Assembly: GCA_046348585.1 (NCBI GenBank)
Contig: JAXMDZ010000038.1
Location: 1-12,242 of the forward strand
Source of the DNA: JADZAI01 sp046348585
GTDB lineage: Bacteria; Pseudomonadota; Alphaproteobacteria; Micropepsales; Micropepsaceae
Length of the DNA: 12,242 nt
Reading direction: 5' to 3'
Position 1 is the first letter of the stretch. Every line of letters starts with the position of its first letter. The notes under the pieces are model-generated. The model was not told where the DNA came from. It made no database searches and was given only the letters and a program-made list of their open reading frames with translations. Both the position numbers and the translations under genes were made by a program. Positions 7,698 to 12,242 of this stretch are shown one piece after another.

Positions 7698-7714
7698 GGC
7701 GCGCGCGCCCTTTT
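7698..7714 (+). terminator. Possible weak Rho-independent terminator after the DedA gene
   Basis: A 12-base self-complementary GC run (GGCGCGCGCGCC, 7698-7709) is followed by one C and four T residues, ten bases after the DedA stop. The stem is short and the T-run is minimal, so termination is plausible rather than shown. Confidence 0.35.
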
Positions 7715-7717
7715 GTC

Positions 7718-7739
7718 ATGGTCCGCGCAGGCGGACCAT
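7718..7739. repeat. REP-like hairpin 1
   Basis: A perfect inverted repeat: ATGGTCCGC (7718-7726), loop GCAG, GCGGACCAT (7731-7739). It is flanked by TC before and CCA after, the same flanks as the second hairpin 34 bp further on. Short palindromes in a TCATGG...CCATCCA context are common intergenic repeats in alphaproteobacteria; membership of such a family is inference. Confidence 0.7.
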
Positions 7740-7773
7740 CCACGGCGTCCCGCCCACACCCCCGCCAGCCCTC

Positions 7774-7796
7774 ATGGCCGCCCTTGAGGCGGCCAT
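7774..7796. repeat. REP-like hairpin 2
   Basis: A perfect inverted repeat: ATGGCCGCC (7774-7782), loop CTTGA, GGCGGCCAT (7788-7796). The outer bases (TC before, CCA after, and the ATGG/CCAT ends) match hairpin 1 while the inner stem differs in a compensated way. The two therefore look like diverged members of one palindromic repeat family arranged in tandem, directly at the left edge of the lower-GC patch. Confidence 0.7.
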
Positions 7797-7933
7797 CCAG
7801 CCCGGCGGCAACCGCAGGCCCCCCACGCCAAACATGGGACCACCGTCGCTATCGCATACATTGAATGGGCTAGTGGTCGATGGCTATGAATCTGGCCAGC
7901 GGGCCGGCGCTATCGGGCGAACTTGGTCCTGAA

Positions 7934-8620
7934 CTAGCTCGCGCCTGCTTCGCCAAAACTGATTAGGTGCGCAAACGATTCGATGATGCGCTCAATCTCG
8001 TCGACAAGCGTCTTGAGCGTTGGAACGATGTCCTGTCCGGAGAGCACAGTATCGGCAGAAAACAAGAAGCGCTCGTGCCTGACAAGCACTTCGCACTGAC
8101 CGGCCAGTGGGTTGTCGATGTCGTAGTTTGCGGAAACGAGAACCTCGGAGCTTAGCTGCGCTTCGATGACCATCGTGTGCTTATCTCGAATGTCCAGATC
8201 GTGGACGGCCCGCAATGCCACGTTCCCGCCGGTGTATGGTTTGTAGGTTCGCACAAGGTCGCATGCGGCGGCCCCGGCCTTTTTGAACCGACGTTCGATC
8301 ATCCGTTCGATCTCATCAGCTGACTCGGCAAATGGGAAATATACGTTCTTGTCAGTTCCGCTATGGTGGCGAGCCAGTTCGGAAGCCATTAGGTCTAGTG
8401 CGGTTCGCATATTGTGGATCGCATCACCGATGATCGCCCCAGGTTCATCGCCAATGGACGGCCACTCGAACTGAATCTTGGGCTCTTGGCCGTCTTGGAA
8501 AATTTGAGACTTGCATGGCCTCAGTTCCGTATAGGGAGCGAGGAAATTCTCAAGTTCAGTGATGAACTTGCGGGCGCGCTTGATCTTCGTTCGTGATGCA
8601 GAGAAGACAGGTTCTGTCAC
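7934..8620 (-). CDS. Hypothetical protein with HN-x-R-x-ALD and LxxxHDLDxxDKH motifs
   Basis: I do not recognise a named function. From the GTG at 8620 the product has 228 residues; a TTG at 8635 would add five (MGALA). The protein starts with a basic helix (SASRTKIKRARKFI), followed by a short beta-like section ending in QFEWPSIG. Next comes GDAIHNMRTALDLMASELARHH (about 65-86), then LRAVHDLDIRDKHTMV (about 136-151), and finally a strand-rich section with a C-terminal helix (DEIERIIESFAHLI). From memory, this order of motifs (GDxxHNxRxALD, then LxxlhxLDxxDKH) recurs in an uncharacterised family scattered in bacterial accessory regions. The His/Arg-containing helix is loosely reminiscent of HEPN-type helical domains, but I cannot assign that. 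No Shine-Dalgarno sequence is evident at either start. Its base composition is clearly lower in GC than all neighbouring genes, and it is alone on its strand. Confidence 0.7.
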   Translation of the reverse strand: MTEPVFSASRTKIKRARKFITELENFLAPYTELRPCKSQIFQDGQEPKIQFEWPSIGDEPGAIIGDAIHNMRTALDLMASELARHHSGTDKNVYFPFAESADEIERMIERRFKKAGAAACDLVRTYKPYTGGNVALRAVHDLDIRDKHTMVIEAQLSSEVLVSANYDIDNPLAGQCEVLVRHERFLFSADTVLSGQDIVPTLKTLVDEIERIIESFAHLISFGEAGAS

Positions 8621-8704
8621 CGCTAGGGCACCCAAGACGGAAGATCGCGCGGAGATGGATACGATCCCAAGCGGATGCTTGAGGCGCCATCGCAGCAGTA
8701 CGAA

Positions 8705-8905
8705 TCAAAACCGAAGGATAGACCTAAGAAGCGGACCTCGCGCGCCAACGCCGAAAAGCGCGCGATCTACTTGTCTGATCGCGGCTTCGCCAATCCGCCG
8801 ATAGGTGAGGCGCTTCCCACTGATCTGCGACTGGGCGCGTTCGGCGCGCTTGATGGCGCAGACCTCTCGGAAGTCGGGCCGCCGCCCAAAATAGGACCAT
8901 AGTCT
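8705..8905 (-). pseudogene. Relic coding frame without a start codon
   Basis: This frame runs 66 codons between a TAA (8908-8906) and a TGA (8707-8705) on the minus strand, in the same frame as and just upstream of the hypothetical gene at 7934-8620. It contains no ATG, GTG or TTG, so it cannot be an intact gene. The middle part (8760-8880) reads like protein, with REVCAIKRAERAQ and GKRLTYRRIGEAAIR, and with most codons ending in G or C as in this genome's genes. I infer a gene fragment left after deletion or insertion; I cannot name the parent family. Overlapping frames on both strands (8675-8902 plus; 8724-8975 minus) look less protein-like. Confidence 0.3.
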
Positions 8906-8932
8906 TTACATAGGGGCATAAAGTCCTATATT
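8891..8932 (+). promoter_or_regulatory. Sigma-70-type promoter with overlapping repeats (possible operator)
   Basis: TTTACA (8905-8910) and TATATT (8927-8932) are separated by 16 bases and lie about 40-70 bases before the start at 8974, a good match to a housekeeping promoter and the only AT-rich spot nearby. It is framed by a perfect inverted repeat, ATAGGAC (8891-8897) and GTCCTAT (8923-8929), the second arm overlapping the -10 box. There is also an imperfect direct repeat, ATAGGACCATA (8891-8901) and ATAGGGGCATA (8910-8920), 19 bases apart (9 of 11 identical). Repeats on the promoter suggest a repressor or activator site; the regulator is unknown. Confidence 0.6.
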
Positions 8933-8973
8933 CGTCCCCGCCGCACCGACGCGGCTGAGACAGGAAGGACGCC

Positions 8974-9390
8974 ATGCCGAAAACCGTTCACCCGCCGCCG
9001 AGGCTCGCCGAACTCACCGCCGAATTCTTCGGCGGCCGCGTGCCCGAACGCTTCACCGCCGACACGGTGCGCGAGGCGCTCGCCCGCCAGATCGCCCAGT
9101 GCCACGCCATGATCAGCCTCGAATTCGAGGAATGCCTGGCCCCGCCCGACGACCTCTACGAAACCTACGACGTCGTGCTCTGCGCGCGCGAAAGCGCCTA
9201 TGAGCGCGTCGATCGCCTCGCCGGCACCATCGCGGCCCTCACGGCCGCGCTCCTCCCCAGGGCCGACGACGACGTGAAGCGCCACGCCCTGAAGATCGAG
9301 GTCGAACGCCGCGTCCCGCCCGCCTTGGACGCGCCCGCTGCCGCCCTCGCGGACCTCGCCCCCACCCCCTCCCCCCGGAGGGGGAAGTGA
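8974..9390 (+). CDS. Hypothetical small protein, first of an overlapping pair
   Basis: I do not recognise this 138-residue protein. It is soluble, probably mostly helical: helices are suggested at LAELTAEFF (7-15), DTVREALARQIAQCHAMISLEFEE (about 30-53), YETYDVVLCARESAYERVDRLAGTIAAL (about 62-88) and DDDVKRHALKIEVERR (about 97-112). The start is well supported: ATG at 8974 with AGGAAGGA (8962-8969) just upstream and a promoter at 8905-8932. High GC and normal codon choice make it native-looking, unlike the patch before it. The last residues (APTPSPRRGK) are encoded by a C/G-rich hairpin at 9365-9384 and look like read-through into an intergenic repeat. Its TGA overlaps the GTG of the next small gene (GTGA), so the two may be co-translated. 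Confidence 0.75.
   Translation: MPKTVHPPPRLAELTAEFFGGRVPERFTADTVREALARQIAQCHAMISLEFEECLAPPDDLYETYDVVLCARESAYERVDRLAGTIAALTAALLPRADDDVKRHALKIEVERRVPPALDAPAAALADLAPTPSPRRGK
9365..9384. repeat. GC-rich hairpin inside the 3' end of the small gene
   Basis: A perfect inverted repeat, CCCCCTCC (9365-9372), loop CCCC, GGAGGGGG (9377-9384). The palindrome C-rich then G-rich is a frequent intergenic repeat type in Hyphomicrobiales (inference from memory). Here it encodes the PTPSPRRG tail just before the stop. No T-run follows, so it is not a typical terminator. Confidence 0.65.
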
Positions 9391-9608
9391 GGAACGAAGA
9401 TGCTTCGTGTCGTGACGGCGCAACAAAATGTCCGCGCTATCCGACCGGGCGCGGCCGGGGCGGCCAGCCCGGCAACCGCAACGCGCTGAAGCATGGCCGC
9501 TTCGGCGCGCCCGCGCTCGCCCGCCGCCACGTCTGCGCCGCGCTCCGCCGCCGCGCCCGCATCGGCCTCGCCTTGCTCGCCGCGCTGGAGGCCGCGCCCC
9601 CCGGCTGA
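9387..9608 (+). CDS. Small hypothetical protein with GGQPGNRNALKHG motif
   Basis: A 73-residue basic protein. The first 20 residues are Cys-containing and poorly conserved-looking (VRNEDASCRDGATKCPRYPT); then comes GRGRGGQPGNRNALKHGRF (about 22-40), followed by an Arg/Ala-rich helix (ALARRHVCAALRRRARIGLALLAALEA). The GGQPGNxNALKHG signature is known from small proteins in phages and accessory regions, including N-termini of some terminase small subunits, and from short Hyphomicrobiales proteins with a following RR-rich helix. No function is established that I know of. The GTG at 9387 overlaps the preceding stop; the next-best start is unclear, and residues 1-18 may be translated from a repeat (hairpin at 9394-9408). 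No capsid, terminase large subunit or integrase is nearby, so an active prophage is unlikely. Confidence 0.62.
   Translation: MRNEDASCRDGATKCPRYPTGRGRGGQPGNRNALKHGRFGAPALARRHVCAALRRRARIGLALLAALEAAPPG
9394..9408. repeat. Short hairpin at the start of the second small gene
   Basis: Perfect 6-base arms ACGAAG (9394-9399) and CTTCGT (9403-9408) around an ATG loop, ten bases after the GC-rich hairpin. Together they straddle the stop/start junction of the two small genes and may be one composite palindromic element, or may affect translation of the downstream gene. Confidence 0.5.
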
Positions 9609-9668
9609 CGCGGCGCGGCGTCGCGGCCCCTTGCGCCGCCCGCCGCCGCCCGGCGATCATCGCCGCGC

Positions 9669-11177
9669 ATGACCGTCACGCGCGTTTCCACCGTCGCCTT
9701 CGAAGGCATTGAGGCGCGCGAGGTCGACGTCCAGGTCCAGATCACCGGCGGCGGCAACCGCATGATGATCGTCGGCCTGCCCGACAAGGCGGTCGCCGAA
9801 AGCCAGGAACGGGTGAAGTCGGCGCTGCACGCCATCGGCCTCGCGCTGCCGCCCAAGCGCATCGTCGTCAATCTCGCCCCGGCGGACCTGCCCAAGGAAG
9901 GCAGCCATTACGACCTGCCCATCGCCATGGGCCTGCTCGCCGCGATGGGCGTGCTGCCGCTGGACGAAATGGCCCGCACCGTGGCGCTCGGCGAACTGGC
10001 GCTCGACGGCCAGGTGACGGCGGTCGCGGGCGTCCTGCCCGCCGCGCTCGCCGCCGCCACCGCCGGCAAGGCGCTCGTCTGCCCCGCCGCCTGCGGGGCC
10101 GAGGCCGCCTGGATCGGCGAGGTCGAAATCGTCGCCGCGCCCAGCCTCATCGCGCTGGTCAATCACTACAAGGGCGTCGCCGTGCTGCGCCCGCCGGAGC
10201 CCAAGCTCGCCGAGGACGATGGCAAGCTGCCGGACCTGCGCGACGTGCGCGGCCAGGAAACCGCCAAGCGGGCGCTCGAGATCACCGCGGCGGGCGGCCA
10301 CAACCTTCTGATGATCGGTCCGCCGGGCAGCGGCAAGTCGATGCTGGCGGCGCGCCTGCCGGGCCTGCTGCCGCCGCTCGACGCCCGCGAGGCGCTGGAG
10401 ATCTCGATGATCCAGAGCCTGGCGGGCGAGCTGAAGGACGGCGCGATCGGCCGCCGCCGTCCGTTCCGCGCGCCCCATCATTCGGCCTCGATGGCGGCGC
10501 TGACCGGCGGCGGCCTCAAGGTGCGCCCGGGCGAGGTCAGCCTCGCGCATCTCGGCGTGCTCTTCCTCGACGAACTCCCCGAATTCGACCGCCGCGTCCT
10601 CGACTCGCTCCGCCAGCCGCTGGAGACCGGCTCGACCCTGGTCGCCCGCGCCAACGCCCATATCCGCTACCCGAGCCGCGTCCAGCTCGTCGCCGCCATG
10701 AACCCCTGCCGCTGCGGCTATCTGGGCGACCCGGCCATGGCCTGCAACAAGGCCCCGCGCTGCGGCGCCGACTACCAGTCGCGCATCTCCGGCCCGCTCT
10801 ACGACCGCATCGACCTCCACGTCGACGTCCCCGCCGTCAGCGCCGCCGACCTCAGCTTGCCTGCGCCCCGCGAAGGCTCCGCCGAGATCGCCGCCCGCGT
10901 CGCCGCCGCAAGGGCCCGCCAGAGCGCGCGCTATGCCGCGTCCGGCATCCGCACCAACGCCGAGGCCGAGGGCGAGGTGCTGACCGGGGGCGCGCGCCTC
11001 GACCCCGACGCCGGCGCGCTGCTCGCCGAGGCGGCCGAGAAGATGCGCCTCTCCGCCCGCGGCTACACCAGGGCGCTGCGCGTCGCCCGCACCATCGCCG
11101 ACCTCGCCGGCAGCCCCGCCACCGCCCGCCCCCACATCGCCGAAGCCCTCAGCTACCGCCGCCTGAACCTGAATTGA
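9669..11177 (+). CDS. comM: YifB/ComM family Mg-chelatase-like AAA+ ATPase
   Basis: A 502-residue member of the YifB family. The best-studied member, ComM, is a hexameric AAA+ helicase that drives branch migration during natural transformation; in species not known to be competent its role is unclear. Order: an N-terminal ChlI-type domain (MIVGLPDKAVAESQERVKSAL, about 33-53; NLAPADLPKEGSHYDLPIA, about 68-86), the Walker A GPPGSGKS (217-224), the Walker B VLFLDE (297-302) followed by LPEFDRRVLDSLRQPLE, and the sensor region AAMNPCRCGYLGD with a Cys-rich loop (CNKAPRC). The C-terminal Mg-chelatase domain has arginine-finger-type residues in SGPLYDRIDLHVDVP. Length is normal. The ATG at 9669 lies at the usual MTVTRVSTVAFEG N-terminus, though no Shine-Dalgarno sequence is visible. 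It is followed after 10 bp by the NYN gene. Confidence 0.93.
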   Translation: MTVTRVSTVAFEGIEAREVDVQVQITGGGNRMMIVGLPDKAVAESQERVKSALHAIGLALPPKRIVVNLAPADLPKEGSHYDLPIAMGLLAAMGVLPLDEMARTVALGELALDGQVTAVAGVLPAALAAATAGKALVCPAACGAEAAWIGEVEIVAAPSLIALVNHYKGVAVLRPPEPKLAEDDGKLPDLRDVRGQETAKRALEITAAGGHNLLMIGPPGSGKSMLAARLPGLLPPLDAREALEISMIQSLAGELKDGAIGRRRPFRAPHHSASMAALTGGGLKVRPGEVSLAHLGVLFLDELPEFDRRVLDSLRQPLETGSTLVARANAHIRYPSRVQLVAAMNPCRCGYLGDPAMACNKAPRCGADYQSRISGPLYDRIDLHVDVPAVSAADLSLPAPREGSAEIAARVAAARARQSARYAASGIRTNAEAEGEVLTGGARLDPDAGALLAEAAEKMRLSARGYTRALRVARTIADLAGSPATARPHIAEALSYRRLNLN

Positions 11178-11187
11178 GGAAGTCGCC

Positions 11188-11940
11188 ATGGCCGGAGAAA
11201 CCAAGCCGCTGCGCTTCGCCGTGCTGATCGACGCCGACAACGCCTCGCCGCAGATCGCGGCCGGCCTCTTTGAGGAGATCGCCGAACTGGGCGAGGCGAC
11301 GGTCAGGCGCATCTACGGCGATTTCTCCAGCGCGCGCCTCAACGGCTGGTCGGCGATCCTTGCCCGCCATGCGATCCTTGCGCACCAGCAATTCGCCAAT
11401 ACCACCGGCAAGAACGCCTCCGATATCGCGCTGGTGATCGACGCGATGGACCTGCTGCACAGCGGCCGCGTCGATGGCTTCTGCCTGGTGTCCTCGGACA
11501 GTGACTTCACGCGCCTCGCCTCGCGCATCCGCGAGGAAGGGCTGGAAGTCTACGGCTTCGGCGAGAAGAAGACGCCGGAGAGCTTCCGTCAGGCCTGCAA
11601 GCGATTCATCTACACCGAGAACCTGATGGGCGGGGCGGCGGCAGGCACGGCCGCGCCTGAGGCCGCGCCCGCCCGCACCCGCGAACCGGCGGCGAAATCC
11701 GTGCCGATGCTCAGCCACGCGGTCGGCCGGTTGAACGGCGACGACGGCTGGGTCGGCCTCAACGCGCTGGGGCAGATGCTGCGCAATCTCGCGCCCGACT
11801 ACGATCCGCGCAATTACGGCTGCCGCAGCCTGCTCGCGCTTCTCCAGAAAACAGGGGCATTCGAGCTGAGACAGTCGGACAGCAGGGCCTGGTTCGTTCG
11901 CATCCCGCCGAAAAAGCCGGCGGCGAAGGCAAAGGCCTGA
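11188..11940 (+). CDS. NYN domain protein with C-terminal LOTUS/OST-HTH domain
   Basis: A 250-residue two-domain protein. Residues 8-145 form a NYN (PIN-like, DUF88/LabA) domain, a metal-dependent ribonuclease fold. The acidic residues expected for metal binding are Asp15 and Asp17 (LIDADNAS), Asp79 (KNASDIALVIDAMDLL) and Asp104 and Asp106 (SSDSDFTRLASRIRE). A low-complexity Ala/Pro linker (149-172) leads to a winged-helix LOTUS/OST-HTH domain (173-238; LSHAVGRLNGDDGWVGLNAL, then NYGCRSLLALLQKTGAFELR), which binds RNA in other proteins. The protein ends in a Lys/Ala-rich basic tail. The family is widespread in bacteria but its cellular target is mostly unknown; an RNA-cleaving role is inference. 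The ATG has an excellent GAGGA Shine-Dalgarno sequence (11176-11180) that overlaps the comM stop, suggesting cotranscription with comM. Confidence 0.9.
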   Translation: MAGETKPLRFAVLIDADNASPQIAAGLFEEIAELGEATVRRIYGDFSSARLNGWSAILARHAILAHQQFANTTGKNASDIALVIDAMDLLHSGRVDGFCLVSSDSDFTRLASRIREEGLEVYGFGEKKTPESFRQACKRFIYTENLMGGAAAGTAAPEAAPARTREPAAKSVPMLSHAVGRLNGDDGWVGLNALGQMLRNLAPDYDPRNYGCRSLLALLQKTGAFELRQSDSRAWFVRIPPKKPAAKAKA

Positions 11941-12040
11941 ACCTCTCCTGAACGCCGAGCGCCGCGCGCCGCGCCGTTTGGCCGCTTTGACGCCGCGCCC
12001 CTGCCGCGCGAGAAGGCCGGGTGCAATCAAGGGAACTCCG

Positions 12041-12242
12041 ATGCGCCGTTCGATGCTCGCTCTCCTTGCGGCCCCGGCCGCGCTCCTCGCGCTCCTGCCG
12101 GCCGTCGCCGCCGAATCGACCGCCCCCGCCGCCACCCCGGCCGCGCCCGCCGAGGTGAAGACCCTCGCCTGCGAAGGCCCGTTCGCGGCCGATTCCTCGG
12201 AAGCCAAGCTGAAGGAAGCCTTCGGCGACGCCACCGTCGTCT
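12041..12242 (+). CDS. Exported protein, N-terminal part (3' end outside the window)
   Basis: The frame starts at ATG 12041, preceded by AAGGGA (12029-12034), and is open to the window end (67 codons). The N-terminus is a textbook Sec signal peptide: MRRSM, a hydrophobic Leu/Ala core, and an A-V-A-A site with cleavage probably after residue 23 or 24. An Ala/Pro/Thr-rich linker (25-38) follows, then a mature domain starting VKTLACEGPFAADSSEAKLKEAFGDATVV. I cannot name the family from this fragment; similar CEGxF...L..AFG starts occur in periplasmic proteins of Hyphomicrobiales (from memory, unverified). It is separated from the NYN gene by 100 bp, so it may have its own promoter. Confidence 0.75.
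   Translation, partial: MRRSMLALLAAPAALLALLPAVAAESTAPAATPAAPAEVKTLACEGPFAADSSEAKLKEAFGDATVV

Larger units (their letters stand above)
7797..8940. other. Patch of atypical, lower-GC composition (probable acquired or decaying DNA)
   Basis: Between the second REP-like hairpin and the promoter of the next gene pair, base composition drops from over 70% to something near the mid-50s G+C by eye, and codons ending in A or T become frequent. The patch holds one intact minus-strand gene, a start-less relic frame on the same strand, and non-coding ends. The 137 bases at 7797-7933 contain no gene I can support. I found no integrase, transposase, tRNA or obvious flanking direct repeats, so the mode of entry is unknown. 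Confidence 0.6.

Noticed and set aside
7967..8596. Several short plus-strand frames opposite the hypothetical gene
   Set aside because: They lie antisense to the 228-residue gene, which has recognisable motif structure; none has a Shine-Dalgarno sequence or plausible protein features.
8675..8902. 75-codon plus-strand frame with an ATG in the lower-GC patch
   Set aside because: No Shine-Dalgarno sequence, a Pro/Arg-rich non-descript sequence, and the opposite strand over the same DNA reads more like protein. I cannot exclude it but cannot support it.
8724..8975. 83-codon minus-strand frame
   Set aside because: Runs antisense through the promoter and into the ATG of the gene at 8974; Arg/Ser/Trp-rich sequence typical of an off-frame reading.
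9387..9608. Prophage interpretation of the GGQPGNRNALKHG gene
   Set aside because: No terminase large subunit, portal, capsid, tail, lysis or integrase gene is nearby and the flanks are housekeeping genes of native composition.
9607..9622. GACGC...GCGTC hairpin after the second small gene, as a terminator
   Set aside because: Only 5 bp of stem and no T-run; such palindromes are expected by chance in DNA of this GC content.
9657..11312. A 551-codon open frame on the minus strand opposite comM
   Set aside because: It is the mirror of a strong comM reading with GC-biased codons; its translation is Gly/Ala/Arg/Asp-rich with no domain, and comM is unambiguous.
11941..12040. Promoter for the exported-protein gene (TTGACG near 11986)
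   Set aside because: A -35-like hexamer is present, but no acceptable -10 box occurs at the right distance.

Overview
This is about 12.2 kb of very GC-rich DNA (clearly around 70% G+C or more by eye, with strong G/C preference at third codon positions). The gene order points to an alphaproteobacterium, most likely of the order Hyphomicrobiales (Rhizobiales): rph-rdgB-hemW followed by a lipoprotein of the penicillin-binding-protein-activator type, then rsmI-yraN-gshB, is an arrangement familiar from that group. This assignment is inference from synteny and composition, not from an rRNA gene.

Layout. (1) 2-2299, plus strand: the 3' part of rph (RNase PH), rdgB (XTP/dITP pyrophosphatase) and hemW (radical-SAM heme chaperone), linked by overlapping stop and start codons. 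(2) 2312-3673, minus strand: a lipoprotein with a periplasmic-binding-protein fold, convergent with hemW and divergent from the next block. (3) 3788-7687, plus strand: rsmI, yraN, gshB, a Rieske non-heme iron oxygenase and a DedA-family membrane protein. Three of these junctions overlap (rsmI/yraN, gshB/Rieske, Rieske/DedA), so this is probably one or two operons. A possible weak terminator and two tandem REP-like hairpins (7718-7739 and 7774-7796) close it. (4) About 7797-8940: an AT-richer patch of different composition carrying one minus-strand hypothetical gene and a start-less relic frame. It looks like acquired DNA that is partly decayed. (5) 8891-9608: a good sigma-70-type promoter embedded in repeats, driving two small overlapping hypothetical genes; the second carries a GGQPGNRNALKHG motif known from phage-associated and accessory small proteins. 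(6) 9669-11940: a ComM/YifB-type AAA+ ATPase and, 10 bp later, a NYN-LOTUS RNA-metabolism protein. (7) 12041-end: the start of an exported protein.

Most of the window is housekeeping: RNA maturation (rph, rsmI, NYN-LOTUS), nucleotide-pool cleaning (rdgB), heme insertion (hemW), cell-wall synthesis (lipoprotein), glutathione synthesis (gshB) and DNA recombination (comM). The parts that standard knowledge explains least are the Rieske/DedA pair attached to gshB, the compositional island with its conserved-looking HN-R-ALD protein, and the small-gene pair with its repeat-flanked promoter. I see no CRISPR array, tRNA, rRNA, transposase or integrase. I cannot demonstrate a complete new system here.
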